A stretch of 64,000 bases of DNA from Chloranthus sessilifolius (Eukaryota > Streptophyta > Magnoliopsida > Chloranthales > Chloranthaceae). Below, piece after piece: positions 23,187 through 35,519 of this stretch. The notes below the pieces were generated by a model. That model ran no database searches. It saw only the letters and a list, made by a program, of their open reading frames with translations, and was not told the DNA's origin. The stretch is taken from NCBI GenBank assembly GCA_021018995.1, contig CM037596.1, forward strand, positions 8,011,501 through 8,075,500, read 5' to 3'. Made by a program: the position numbers and the translations under genes. Position 1 is the stretch's first letter. Each line of letters opens with the position of its first letter.

Positions 23187-24517
23187 GGTTTATAGGTTTT
23201 TTAATGATACATGTACGCATCTAATATTCATACATATTTTTATCATAAACATAAAAATATAGCTTATAAACCACCTAATGAGTTTGATATTCTATACCCC
23301 AAGACTTTTTACTATGTTTTATGTGCTCATTCAAATAAAATTAAAAAACTAAAGATTTCTTGCTTAAGAAAGCATATGGTGCCTATCAAAGATTAAAATT
23401 TCGGTTTTCGTTTCGGTTTCAGTATTGTCCAAAATCGAAATTTTGAAATTTCAGCCGACTTTTTTTATTTTTATTTTTCGAAGAAGCAAAATATCGGCTG
23501 AAATTTATCGGCCGATAATTTGCCACTTCAGTAATTTCGGCGAAAATGTGGAGTTATGGTTTCGGACCCCACCGAAACCAATGTGTTTTGGCCGAAATTT
23601 TGAACCATGGTGCCCATTGCCAGGTTACTCTGTTTGCTAGAATTGGTAGTGGATTGCAAACCGATTTAATTCATACCTATTCGAGGTTTTTTAAATAAAA
23701 GTGAATACAATCAATAAAGATAACATATTCACAAGAGATCTATAATTATTTAAAATACTTCATAAAGTATTTTACAAATCCTAATAATCCTAATTCTGCC
23801 TAAAATAGAATGAAGATTCATATCATATGATGTGTATCTCTATTACCTTCCTGCAATTGCATGTTTCTTTGGAAAAAGAATATGCGATTGGTTATATTAA
23901 ATATCAGCCCTCAATCTCATGAACTGAGTCGTCAACCCGTAGCATCATATCGTGTTTGCTAGTGGTCTCCGCCTATCTGTGAAGTTCTCACTGTTGCATC
24001 CCGCTCATTTTTTGAGACGGTCGAAACCGGTAGCGCACTAGATCAGGTTCGTCATGATTCATTCCAAAAGTTAAAGATGTCGGATTGCGTGGCTTAAAGA
24101 AAACTCTCATCGAAGAGGTTGGCCTAAGTCTCGCTATGCAAATTGATGCTTCTTAAATAAGGATAAAAAGAATTAGATCGTGAGGCATAAATGTGTAGCT
24201 TGATAGAGCTTATAGAGAAGATGTCAAGGAAGCATTGATTTTATTGGAAAAAAAAAATCACTTAAAAAAATAGAGACAAAAGTAGAGGAAAAAAGATAGA
24301 GCTCTAAGAGCCAGACCGCAGGACTATGGCCACCGACTTGATTGCAAGATCGGAGCCGACCATGACTTTGATAACATGAAAGAAACTTAAAGTACTACAT
24401 TTTAAAAATAATTTTGTATAGCTTTTTTGAAACAGATTATAATTTTTAAGGAGGTGTTTGTTAGAAGTTTCTATTTTGGTGGCCGTCACTATAGTCAACC
24501 CGTTGACCGGTGAATGG
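23187..24517. repeat. Intergenic DNA with dispersed repeat R2 copy a
   Basis: No gene is supportable. Positions about 23395-23612 hold a degenerate repeat rich in CGAAA/TTTCGG words, including ATCGGCCGATAA, and ending GAAATTTTGAACCATGG. A related copy in opposite orientation begins CATGGTTCAAAATTTC at 44465. The remainder is AT-rich. Confidence 0.5.
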
Positions 24518-24937
24518 TGTAAGATCAATCTTGAAATGTGTAGTTGCTAATTCGGTGAGTTTGAAGAGAATAAGCAACTAATAGTTAAGTCTTTTAGTTA
24601 TAATATGATTGCGATTTCTAGTCACAATATAATTAATAATTTAAGTCCTTAATGGGAAATGACTCTTTGGCTATATATACGGGGTGCTTGGTACCAACGA
24701 TTGTTCGATACAATTCAATCCTCCCTATTAGCAAAAACATCCCCATTGTGTTAGGAGATATTGAAAGCGAGAAAATCGTTGAAGATCAACAACCCACCAT
24801 TAATGGCTCACATTCAAGGTGCGCACATATTTTTAATTTATGGATTGTTAATTTATTAGTTTTAATTGATCATGCGCCTAGATTCTAGGGCATATATTTA
24901 GATGGTCGGATCGATAGATCAATATAGATCCATCAAT
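24518..24937 (+). repeat. Remnant LTR of an older retrotransposon
   Basis: Inferred LTR from TGTAAGATC (24518) to about CCATCA (24935), with a TATA box GCTATATATAC at about 24669. It is directly followed by a decayed primer-binding site, TTGATATTAGAGC (about 24937-24949), versus the usual TTGGTATCAGAGC. Both differences are transitions. The leader of this older element resumes at 32604 after the inserted copia. No second LTR or coding region is visible. Confidence 0.45.
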
Positions 24938-25025
24938 TGATATTAGAGCTTGATTCGGCGTATGATTGAACATAGCATATATGTTTGTGCGTGCGTTAAA
25001 TATAATCATAACCTAGAGAGTGGAT

Positions 25026-25465
25026 TGTTAAATATCTCTAGATCTAGGCTAAAATCGTTTGATCAACATATAAAGTGCAACAATAATTTAGTAAGATAAA
25101 TCTTACTTACCTGATCAGATGATAGCAAATATGTGCTTGAACGACAGATCTTTGCTATGAGATGATGACCCTTAGAACAAACCACCTCTCTTTCTTTTTA
25201 TCTCTATTGATGGGAATAACATTGAGAACGAATAAAGAGGGGACGTTGTCCTCCTTAAATAGACCTTGATTAGTCTCCTAGCCCATCAAGGAGACTAAAT
25301 CTAGAGGATGTGTCACATTATAAAAGGGATTACCACAACCCTATAAATTAGGAATTCCACCAAATTGCGTGGTGATTCCCATTGTGCCACGTTTAGAAAG
25401 TCTCACCAATTCAAGTTTTAATAATTAATGAAAGAGGTTAGTGTGTGGGTCACAAATACCCAACA
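25026..25465 (-). repeat. Copia 3' LTR
   Basis: 440 bp, the downstream LTR relative to the minus-strand genes. Read on the minus strand, CAAGTGAGAGAT (a copia-type polypurine tract) sits just inside it at 25466-25478. Confidence 0.92.
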
Positions 25466-26108
25466 ATCTCTCACTTGATCCACACACTATCAAAATATTG
25501 TTTTAAATAAATTCATGAATTGGTCCATTTGAAAAGCGGATGGCCATCCTTATAATTTTATAAAACCATTGACTTTCAAGGGACTTGGTATAATACATCA
25601 TCCCTTCAAGTTCAAGAAACAATTATAATAATGGATCATGAATGCCTATAATGTACCATGCTTTACAATTGACAATAAGACAGTTTCATGGTCACAAAAA
25701 TTATTGCTGTTAATGAACCTAAGAGTATTACTTGTGGTTTTGTGACACCAGTATATGCACACTTTAATGCAATCACTTGTGTGTATACATGCATTCGTTC
25801 TGCTTCATACCCTAAGGTATGTTATCATGATATCTTACGGCATACGCCATGTGAAAACCATTACCCAACTATCAGGATAAAGGCTATACTACCGTGGTGC
25901 CTAATCACGATAGCCCAAGCTTCCTTATTTGAGCACTTATGCTCCCAAGCCAACATTGCATATGCTAATAATGATAATCATGATAAATATTGAGTCAAAT
26001 GAAAAAAAATACATCAAATGATAATCAAAGCTATAAAGAGTGTAGACAACAAAAAAGAATAAACATTATGGAAGAAACTCCCACTCAATTAATGTACTCG
26101 AGTGTTTC

Positions 26109-27643
26109 TCACACTCCCATCCGGATCACGTGCGCTAAAAAATCTTTTGGTTGAAGCCCCTTTGTGAGTGGGTCAGCAATCATTTCCTCAGAAGGCAAAT
26201 GCGGGATCTTAATGACTCCTTCACGAACCTTTTCTAGCACCATCATATACTTGACCTCGATGTGCCTATTGCTCTTGGTTCGTTTCCCGCTCTCGATAAA
26301 ATCAATGGCAGCTTTGTTATCGCAATAAATGGTCAAGGGCTTATGAATGAAATCAACAACATCTAACTCACCAATGAAGCTTTTTAACCAAATGGCATGC
26401 TTGGTGGCCTCATAGCATCCAATGAACTCTGCGAACATAGTGGAATCCGACGTTATAGTCTGTTTGGAGCTTCTCCAAGTGACAGCACCATGAGCGAGCT
26501 TGAAGATGAAACCCGAAGTGGATTTGCGAGATCTATCACACCCTGCATAGCTGGAATCGCTATAGCCAACGACTTTAAGTTCATTTGATCTTCTATATAC
26601 AAGCATGTGGTCCTTGGTTCCTTGCAAATATCGCAATACCTTCTTGACAGCTATCCAATGAGCAAAACCCGGATTTAGTTGAAACCTCTCGAGCATCCCA
26701 ACGACGAAATTGATGTCAGGTCGCATGCAGGTCATAGTACACATAAGGCTTCCTACTGTAGATGCATACATAGTCGGATCCACTCGCTGTCTTTCCATAT
26801 CATTTTTAGGGCATTGATCTTCACTTACGAGATCACCCTTAACAATTGGAGCACTGGAAGGATTACAGTTCTCCATTTTGAAACGTTTGAGGACCTTGTC
26901 GATGTAAGCTCTCTGAGATAATCCTAAGAGCCCAGCTCCCCGTTGCCTGTGGATTTTAATTCCCAGAATGTATTATGCATTCCCCATATCCTTCATGTCG
27001 AAATAATTGGTTAGGAAATATTTTGTATCGTGTAGAAGATGAATATCATTACTTGCGAGGAGAATATCATCAACATATAGCACCAGGATGATGAAACAAC
27101 CTTTTGTCTTCTTTATATATATGCACCTATCCATGACATTTTCTTGAAAACCGTATTCCGTAACAACTTGATCAAACTTCAGGTACCACTGTCTGAAGCT
27201 TGCTTCAACCCATAAATGGACTTCTTCAGCTTGCACACATAATCCTCTTGACCATGTATCTCAAAACCCTCAGGTTGAGACATATAGATCTCTTCTTCTA
27301 AATTACCGTTGAGGAAGGCCGTCATTACATCCATCTGATGTAATTCTAAGTCATAGTGTGCCACTATTGCTAGAATTATTCGAAGAGCATCCTTGGATGA
27401 AACAGGAGACTATGTCTCATTGTAATCAATTCCCGGTCTCTGAGTAAACCCTTTGGCTACTAATCTGGCTTTGAATTTATCAACATTTCCTTCAGAGTCC
27501 CTTTTAACTTTGTAAACCCATCTGCATTTGATTGCCTTGCATCCTTTTGGAAGGATCACAAGGTCCCAGACATCATTCATTTTCATAGATTGCAACTCTT
27601 CTCTCATGGCCTCCTCCCAGTGTGGAGACTGATCGCTTTTCAT
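26109..27643 (-). pseudogene. pol: Copia reverse transcriptase and RNase H
   Basis: Reading leftward: reverse transcriptase begins near 27643 (HWEEAMREELQSM, CRWVYKVKRDSEG, ARLVAKGFTQRPGIDYNET) and has a stop in the next codon, then HQMDVMTAFLNGNLEEEIYM, YGLKQAS and the catalytic LYVDDILLASND at about 27070. After a stop near 26973, the connection continues (LLGLSQRAYIDKVLKRF). RNase H spans 26109-26876 with SDSSYAGC, ITSDSTMFAEF and a C-terminal EEMIADPLTKGL. Function: copies element RNA into DNA and removes the RNA strand. Breaks are mainly single stops and small frame changes at about 27180 and 26973. Confidence 0.9.
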
Positions 27644-28018
27644 GGCTTGAGAGAAAGAGGAAGGATTATCGGTGTCCAGATCAACATCATCACTTTCTTA
27701 CAGATAGACTTCATAATCATTGGATATCGCAGATCTACGTTCTCGATTGGATCTCCTTAAAGCAATTGGTGGCCCCTCAAGGAGAGGAGGGGGAGGAGGA
27801 GTACTGAAAGTTTCGACATTGGGGAAATCATTATGTATCGTAGGTCTCTCAGGGTAAATGACGGGATTAGGGATGGGAACATGTATAGTTGTTCCTATGA
27901 GAACAAGAGGCATAACATAAGTATCCTCTTCAAAGACAATTTTCTTCTATTTTTGACTCCCACTTATGGAACTATCTTCAAGAAACTTAGCATTGTAGGT
28001 CTCTACGATCTCCAACGG

Positions 28019-29437
28019 TCAAGATGGGCAATAGAACCTATATGATTGGGTGCGCTCGGGGTAACCAATGAAGTAACATGTGACGGTGCGTGGATCAAGC
28101 TTCTTCAGGTTTGAATCATAGAGTCTCGCTTCTGCCAAACACCCCCACACATGCAAATGTTTAAGACTTGGTCTACGGCTGGTCCAAAGTTTGTAAGGTG
28201 TTTCTGGAGCAGCTTTACATGGCACTCGGTTAAGAATATAAACTGCGGTTTTGAGAGCTTCTCCCCAAAAACTTTTAGGAAGGTTTGAGTTGCACATAAT
28301 GCTGCGAACGGCCTCCTGATAAGTGCGATTTCTTCTCTCGGAGACACCATTCTGTTGGGGGGTACCAGGCGAAGTGTACTGAGGAACAATCTCATGTTCG
28401 CTTAAGAATTGAGCAAAGTTTCCGTGATTAACACCATCAGAGTCCATCTTCCTATAATATTCTCCACAACGATCCGATCTAACGGCTTTAATTTTCTTAT
28501 CAGTCTGTTTCTCAACTTCCGTTTTAAAGATCTTGAACATGTCAAGTGCCTCAGACTTCTGATGAATCAGGTATACATAGGCATAACGGGAAAAATCATC
28601 TATAAAACTAATGAAATAACATTGTCCACCTCGTGAAGGTGTGGGAAAAGGTCCACAAATGTCAGTGTGGATTAGTTGTAACAGAACAGAGGATCTAATA
28701 GCCTCAAATTTTCGTTGTTTCGTTGACTTCCCCTAAATGCATTCAATACATGTGGTAAAATCGTTAAAATCAAGAGGATTAAGAATGCCATCTCTAACCA
28801 GAGTTTCTAATCTTTTCTTCGACATGTGACCCAAACGTTTATGCCAAAGCATAGAGGAGTTTTCTGCCAAAAGGGAGCGCTTTGATCCGGATGAGGTGAT
28901 AGAGACACATGCAAATGATGTAGCAGAAATATCATCAAGAGATAAACGAAACAATCCATCTATTAATAAACCATGTCCCATAGTAATATTGTCCTTAGAA
29001 ATAACCAAGGAGTCTCTAGCAAAAGTAAAAGAATAGCCAAAAGTAACCAATCTGGAGATGAAAATGAGATTTCGTCTGAAGGACGGAATGAAATAAACAT
29101 TTTCAAGTATTAAAATATGTCCAATGTCTGAAACAAGTCGGTAAGTTCCAACAGCCTCGACGTTGACTGCTTGCTCGTTTCCTAGGAAAAGCCTTTCATC
29201 CGGTCTTAGGCTTCTCCTGCTTACCAATCTCTGCAATGAATGAGCCACATATACAGTGGCACCAGAGTCAACCCACAAAGAATTTTCGAAAACCTTAACC
29301 AGATTCGATTCAGAACAAACATGAGTGAAATGAATACCTTGGTGTTTCTTCTTCATAATACTTTTCCATAAATAACAATCCTTCTTGAAGTGACCTTTCT
29401 TTTTACAGAAATGGCAGCCATCGTCGTTAGCATTCAC
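28019..29437 (-). pseudogene. pol: Copia protease and integrase
   Basis: Reading leftward: zinc knuckle CHFCKKKGHFKKDC, the protease active site LWVDSGATVYVAHS at about 29268, the GAG-pre-integrase zinc finger (MLWHKRLGHMSKKRLETL ... CIECI), then a stop at about 28733. The integrase core continues with HTDICGPFP, RSDRCGEYY and the TPQQNGVSERRNRT motif, ending in a stop at 28019. This region processes polyproteins and inserts cDNA. The zinc finger, catalytic Asp residues and Glu are visible. Past 28019 the linker to reverse transcriptase is in other frames with a Pro-rich segment at about 27700-27900. Confidence 0.9.
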
Positions 29438-29494
29438 AACAACTTTCTTTTTGAATTTCTTCTTGTTCCCTTTAATCGTGACGTGATTCTTTCT

Positions 29495-30136
29495 TTAACC
29501 ATTTTTCTTATAATTTTTCTTATGAGCAGGATTGTACGCAAAATGTACAGACTCAACCTTGTTGCCCCACAATCGTTGTTCTTCTGTTACACACATTGAG
29601 ATAAGCTGGTTCAAGTCCCATTTTTCCTTATGGGCATTGTAATTTACCTTAAAGGTATCAAACTGACTCGGAAGGAATGCAACAACTAAATGTACTATAG
29701 TTGTTTCCTCAAAGGGAATGCCTTGCTCCTTGAGCTTCATTGCTAACATGGACATTTTGAGAATGAACTCCCTAACAGAACCCTTTCCATCATAGCGCAT
29801 GTTTACAAACTCCACAAGATAACCATATTACAGAGATTTAGTGGACCCAACAAACTAATCCTCGATGTTTTTCAGCAACTCGCAGGCTATGTTAGTGGTC
29901 TTAATACCACAACGAATGACCTCACTCATGGAAGCGCGAATAATCATAATGGACATACGATTTGCCTTCTCCCACTTGGCATGCAGAGCTTTTTCAAACT
30001 CTGAAGAGTTATCGGTAGGAGTCGCAGGTCTATTTTCCGATAAAACAAAGTCATAATCTAGGTAACCAAGGGTCAAATCCAGACCTATTCGCCAAGTGGA
30101 ATAATTGGTATTAGTGAGCTTTTGAATGCTCGCCAT
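29495..30136 (-). pseudogene. gag: Copia gag
   Basis: Gag starts at ATG 30136 (MASIQKLTNTNYSTWRIGL, the usual copia opening with an N-Y-x-x-W core) and includes the UBN2-type capsid region. TAG then TAA stops interrupt it at about 29855 and 29825. The downstream frame (VEFVNMRYDGKGSVREFIL to HKKNYKKNG) continues gag up to the zinc knuckle at about 29420. The start is chosen because the family opening follows immediately. Confidence 0.88.
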
Positions 30137-31570
30137 TTGTTGTTATAACAGTGATCCGTCCATAGCTGCAATGACATAGATCATTGTCAACACATGTTCA
30201 TTTAGAACTTTACTTAATTTTAATTTGTACGTGGGATCAAGGTCGAATCAATCAGAGTGTATTAACCATGTGCAAAACCATCAACTCTGAGGGACAGACA
30301 TGACTCATTGTCTCAGCATCACCTTAGGGCAGAAGCTTTGACCTATTGTATGTCTCCCTAGTTCGTGTCCGTAGACATGCATAGACCTAGTCATTTGTAT
30401 TTTGGTTTGATCGAAGCTAGTCATCAGCTTAGGCCAGAAGCGTCGCTCTTCTCTCACCTAGACACGCATAACTATTCTATCCATTCCCCTTTCGTGAGTT
30501 TTCTAAATCAGCTTTGGCCAGAATTAGTAGCTTACGAAAGTGAATGCTCTGATAATCTTAATGAGACTATTGCCTCAAAATTCAAGGATAACATAATTTC
30601 CATAGATCTGTCACTTTTGGGCAGACTACACACCTACTTTGACAACGTTTCCCTGAACGACTGCTTTACCGGTCTTCCTAAACCCCTTTATAGGAAGAAC
30701 CTATATCAAGGCATTCTATCATATCATTGGTTTAAGGTTTCATGCCCTAAATACGTTCATTACTAAGTTTTAGGAAAAGTAGAGTTATAAAGTGAAGGTG
30801 CACATGCATTAACTATGAACAATGACATGATAGTGTAAGAGTGTTCATACAGAATGTTCAAAATAGTTCAACTATGTATTTGGAATACAAATATATTTAT
30901 TAACCTTTGACTGAACTTTTCATGTCCAAAACAGTGTTAAACAATCCCATAGACTAGCCCAGAAGGTAGATCTCATCGAGTAGATTAAAATTGATAGGTC
31001 ATATGCACAAAATAGAATTGTAAAACTCCAGATATCACGTTTTAAAGTTTGAAACCGAAAAGCGTTCAGTCTGGTTGCATAGAGGAGATCTGAGTTTAAA
31101 AGCTCTATTTGCAACAGCAGAAGCAGTTCAAAAGATATGGTTGCAAACAAAATTTGTAATGTGGTAAAAAGTAAAATAAATAAATTAATTAAAAATTAGG
31201 TTTTGGGTTGAGTGTTGGACCCGTATTCGGTCTGGTCATGGGCCGAAGTGGGCCAGAGCCAAATGGGCGGCTCAGGGTCATGGAACCGGGTAGGGCTGTG
31301 TCCGAGGTTAGGTACCATGGGCTGGGCATGTTATGGGCCGCACCGCTGGATCGGGGCATGTTGGCCGGTTAATGGGCCAAGTGGACCGGGTGATGGGCCT
31401 AAGAGAGCCACGTCAGACGGGTCGGGTCATGTCCGGGTCACTGAATCGAGATTCAAGAAGGGTCATGCGGGCCGGGCAGCGGACTATGTATGGCCGGGTA
31501 ACTCGGGTCAGGTGGGCCAACAATAGACCCAACCCGACCCTAGGAAAAACCCTAAGGCCATTGTTCATCG

Positions 31571-31647
<77 letters not shown>

Positions 31648-32150
31648 CATTCTGAGATAAACAATGACCCACATGGGACTTGGGCGTTTGCTCGAGAACA
31701 GGGAGCCGGCGGTTTGGTCTCCGTCTCACTGTGTGGACATACGGTCAGTGACGGACTAGGTTGGACGGCCGATCGTCGGTTAAAAAAATATTTTTTGTGT
31801 TTTAAGTTGCGTAAACAAACACTTTGGGGCTTATCGCACCATCACACACTGGCCGATCAGGTCGACGGTCCGGTGTCCTCGGTGCATGCAACGTGTTGAA
31901 TCGGCCAATCGTGACGATCTGTCTTGCCGTCGGTTCAAAAATTATTATTATTATTTTTTTTTTTAATTGCAGCCACATGTAATGGACCATCTGACCCATC
32001 AACGGTCAGCAGGGCGTGGTCAGGTCTTGCCGTTCGTAATTCTTGATCGATACCGGTGGCCGGACATTCTTAGAGACGGCCAACATCATACAAATTTATT
32101 ATTATTATTTTTTTTTTAAATAAGTGGATCAAACGAAATCAGGCTATCCA
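30137..32150 (-). other. Copia 5' leader, long and repeat-rich
   Basis: About 2 kb between gag and the primer-binding site, with no recognisable coding. It contains a GC-rich block (about 31200-31560) dense in GGGCC and GGGTCATG words, a (TA)n microsatellite of about 70 bp (31575-31645), and two similar T-rich tracts preceded by TTATTATTATTA (about 31940-31963 and 32094-32118) inside GGCCGAT/CGGTC-rich sequence. Confidence 0.7.
31575..31645. repeat. (TA)n microsatellite
   Basis: About 35 uninterrupted TA dinucleotides inside the copia leader. Confidence 0.97.
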
Positions 32151-32167
32151 TGAGCTCTGATACCAAT
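32151..32167 (-). promoter_or_regulatory. Copia primer-binding site
   Basis: On the minus strand the bases next to the 5' LTR read TTGGTATCAGAGCTCATGG, a perfect match to the plant initiator tRNA-Met consensus TGGTATCAGAGC. This fixes the element orientation. Confidence 0.93.
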
Positions 32168-32603
32168 TGTTAAATATCTCTAGATCTAGGCTAGAATCAT
32201 TTGATCAACATATAAAGTGCAACAATAATCTAGTAAGATAAATCTTACTTACCTGATCAGATGATAGCAAATATGTGCTTGAACGGCAGATCTTTGTTAT
32301 GAGATGACGACCCTTAGAACAAATCACCTCTTTCTTTCTATCTCTATTGATGGGAATAACATTGAGAATGAATAAAGAGGGGACGTTGTCCTCCTTAAAT
32401 AGACCTTGATTAGTCTCCTAGCCCATCATGGAGACTAAATTTAAAGGATGTGTCACATTATAAAAGGGATTACTACAACCTTATAAATTAGGAATTTCAC
32501 CAGATTGCGTGGTGATTTTCATTATACCACATTTAGAAAGTCTCACCAATTCAAGTTTTAATAATTAATGAAAGAGGTTAGTGTGGGTCACAAATACCCA
32601 ACA
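32168..32603 (-). repeat. Copia 5' LTR
   Basis: 436 bp partner of 25026-25465 with the same ends; differences are mostly transitions plus short deletions (for example GTGTGTGGGT against GTGTGGGT near the end). Confidence 0.92.
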
Positions 32604-34147
32604 TGGATCTCATCTAGCGAGACTTTGTGCGCCGTCCAGTTCAAGGACATTATAAACGAAAATCGATGAACTTAAAAGTTGGAACGGACTAGCCATGTCG
32701 TTGATTGCCGCCTGAGAACACCTTGTCTCGTAGGGCTTTTGATGCGTTTAAATTGGCTAGTATTTATTTTTCCTTACTGATTTCGTTGGGTTGTTTAAAG
32801 TAGCAATATGAATTTTATGCTACTTTTGTCCCATCAAGATCACATGCTAAGGTGCTAAGCCGTTTTACTTCTCATACCTACTTATGTGATTTCAAGAGAA
32901 AAGTTCTGTTTGCCTGAGGGAGCTAATTCCATCATTACATACTTTGAAGTCAAAATTTCTGTGTCATGGTAGATACACCTTCAATCATGATTTCCACGCC
33001 AGCAATATCCTGTTATTGTTTCTTTTAATTGTCACATAGGAGTACCTAATTTATGGCAAATCAAGGTGAATGAAAAGTAAAGGATAATATTTTTTCCTTT
33101 GATCTGTGCCTGCTAGGTGGTGGAAGGTCCTATGGTGGCTGCCAATAAAAGAGTTCCAAGGTTGCTTTCCTTTGGAGAAGACGACTATAGTAGTCGTTGG
33201 TCGGTGTTTTTCTTTTTTTTTTTTAAATAGTAGGTGCGTTGATAGTTTTCACTGCATCTGTAATGGGAGCACATAAGTTGGTGCTTCCCATTTAAGCTTA
33301 AGACCCGACCCGCTCTGAGACTCAACCCGGTCGATAATCGGACTTGGGTCATGACCCAATCCATCCCATGGGCCGGTCCAGTCCATTCCCGGCTCATGAT
33401 TCATGACCCAACTTGGCCCGTTAGACACGATTTGTTTGCCCTTAAGGCCTAATTTTGGCCCATATTATTTCTTATTCTTTTCGGATCATTTCTGAGCTAT
33501 TTATAGGTCTGATTTTCAAACATTATATATGAATTTTGACTTTCTCGAACATTTCGGATCTGTTTTCGAGGTCTATTTTTGATAATAAGTTCTTTGTTAT
33601 GACATTTTCTTGACCTTACGTCTTTTGATAATTTTTCATCGGATAATTATTGTATATCTTGAGTGCCTTTAATTAAAGTCGGGTATTGGAGGTTGTGCTC
33701 TACCACCAAAGCCGGTACTTACACATTAATTTTTTACATTTATTTACAACACAAGTTGGACTTGGCTTATTTATTTTATTTTATTAATTAACCACTTTTA
33801 TAACCGTCTAAAATATTATCAAATTAAAATTGAGAAAATGACTTGGAAGAATTCTTCTGCCCAACGGTGATGATCTTTCTTAGTGTTGTGATTTTTAAAG
33901 TGGGATTTATTTTTATAAAAGACAGTGTTATAAATTCAGTGAAAGTGTATAGTAAATGTTGACGTCACAACTTAAGAGATTCTTCTGCCCAATGGTGATA
34001 AGTCACTTAATATTCTGTGATGGTTGTATTTTACTATTCATTATTTTGTGTGTGGATACTGTTAGCTTGTTGTGAGTCGACCCAACGAAGGATCACAACG
34101 ATGTAATTGGTACTACAATCAATAATATCGATTGAGGAAGCGACTAG
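32604..34147. other. Non-coding DNA: older element leader and unassigned sequence
   Basis: The first part probably continues the leader of the remnant element at 24518-24949. A GC-rich patch at 33290-33430 has CCCGACCC/GGGCC words like those in the copia leader. A degenerate direct repeat of about 125 bp contains ATTCTTCTGCCCAA at about 33850 and again at about 33980. No gene seen. Confidence 0.5.
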
Positions 34148-34850
34148 TGTAATAGCCCTGAAAATTCGAACAAGAACCTGAATGCATCGATGTACGTACT
34201 CGGCACGGAAATCGAGATAATTTTACAAATTAGTAATTACTATTATTTGAAATAATATTAACCTATAGTCTGATGAAGTCACATGTAAATTTTTGCGTGA
34301 ATCCGAGACTGGTAGAACCTCGGTGGATCGTATTACGCCGTAGAGATTGGGTAGGTGCTCCACACCAGAGTCAAACTTAGAGGAAATTGAAATATCATAG
34401 ATATTTCAAATAAGTAGCTTATAAGAGAAGGAAAGGGGGATCTGGATTGTTCATCTTCCATCTCTTTCTTCCTCCTGTTCTGATAAAACCCTAAATTGTA
34501 GGTGACAGTTCAGTGCAGTCCTTTAAGAACCATGAACAGAGAACCTAAGTTCGTAGTACGTGACCATAGAGGTCGAGAGTGACGTTAGTGCGTCGTATCT
34601 GATTAGCAAAAGGGTGTGTTGTCACTACGTGTGGAAGCGGAGCCACAAGGTTGCTGTTCTAGGTCGCGTTGGCGATAAGTCGGAGAGTATAGATCCGAAA
34701 CCCTCTTTCGGATCGATTTGCCGAAACCCCGAAAGGGCCCGATCAAAGGTGTGTTTGTGCTCTTAAATATGGGCAAATGAGAGCCCATATATGTGTATTG
34801 ATTGTGTATTAATGGTTGCAAGAAACCATGAATGATGAGGGGTCAAAATA
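34148..34850 (+). repeat. Fragment of a gypsy-type LTR
   Basis: Begins TGTAATAGCCCTGAAAATTCGA, closely resembling the start of the solo LTR at 46781-49126 read on its minus strand (TGTAATGACCCGAAAAATTCG). Later landmarks recur in the same order: GGCACGGAAA, TCAAACTTAG, ATATCATAGATATTTCAAA and CTTATAAGAGA (TATA box at about 34412). The right end is not definable. Confidence 0.6.
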
Positions 34851-34889
34851 GGCAAGATAGATGACCTCTATTAATGACAGTGTTTTTGT

Positions 34890-35465
34890 CATTATTGATC
34901 GATCAATGACAAGATTGATCGATCAATACTTGGGTGATCGACCAATGAAAGTCATTGATCGATCAATCTGTATAAGACAAAGAAGTGAACAGAAGCCTTG
35001 AAAATTCTGGAAGTTCAATGCACGACGGGCATTGATCGATCAATTTGTGGATTGATCGATCAATCCTAAGTATTGATCGATCAACAAGAGGGTGATCGAT
35101 CAATGACTGGTGGTGATAGATCAATGAAGGCATTGATCGATCACTGGTGTATATTGATCGATCAATAAAGGTATTGATCGATCAATCTGTATAAATATTA
35201 AATGTGAACAGAATGTGGGAAATTTGAATTTTAGGCTATTGATCGATCAATGAAGGCATTGATTGATCAACAGGAGGCATTGATCGATCAACCAAGCTGG
35301 TGATCGATCAATTTTGACTGTGCTAAAATGAGGAAAAAGGGGATTATTGATGGATCAACAAAGGTATTGATCGATCAATGATGAGTGATGATCGATCAAT
35401 AGACTCTGTTGCTGGTTGAGAGAGGATTGATCGATCAATGGGGTCATTGATCGATCAATGCAAGT
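34890..35465. repeat. Array of palindrome ATTGATCGATCAAT
   Basis: I count 17 exact TGATCGATCA cores and four one-base variants in about 575 bp, spaced irregularly by roughly 17-60 bp. Two longer spacers share ATCTGTATAA...GTGAACAGAA, so a higher-order unit of about 200 bp was duplicated. The array lies between a gypsy LTR fragment and a decayed copia body. Irregular spacing and palindromic units rule out CRISPR. Confidence 0.93.
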
Positions 35466-35519
35466 CATTCAGAGACAATTTCATATGACTTCTAAAACAC
35501 TTGCCAGTAGTCTTATTGT

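Larger units (their letters stand above)
25026..32603 (-). mobile_element. Ty1/copia LTR retrotransposon, minus strand, nearly full length
   Basis: Direct LTRs at 25026-25465 and 32168-32603 (start TGTTAAATATCTC, end AAATACCCAACA) and an exact 5-bp target duplication TGGAT (25021-25025, 32604-32608). Coding order on the minus strand is gag, protease, integrase, reverse transcriptase, RNase H, the copia order. There are scattered in-frame stops but few large losses. The LTRs differ by several substitutions plus a 4-bp length difference, so insertion is fairly old. Element length is 7,578 bp, including an unusually long leader of about 2 kb. Confidence 0.95.

Noticed and set aside
24652..24888. 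78-codon ORF
   Set aside because: Lies in the inferred remnant LTR and leader; no conserved protein features.
25688..25993. 101-codon plus-strand ORF inside the copia 3' region
   Set aside because: Opposite strand to the element genes, between RNase H and the LTR; no domain.
31212..31647. Two Gly/Arg-rich ORFs across the GC-rich copia leader
   Set aside because: Composition follows the GGGCC repeats and one ends in the TA microsatellite; no recognisable protein.
33835..34035. Direct repeat with ATTCTTCTGCCCAA as possible LTR pair
   Set aside because: Units of about 125 bp are too close and too diverged, without TG...CA ends or target duplication.
34890..35465. CRISPR-like appearance of the ATTGATCGATCAAT array
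   Set aside because: Plant nuclear context, 14-bp palindromic repeats, variable short spacers and no cas genes.
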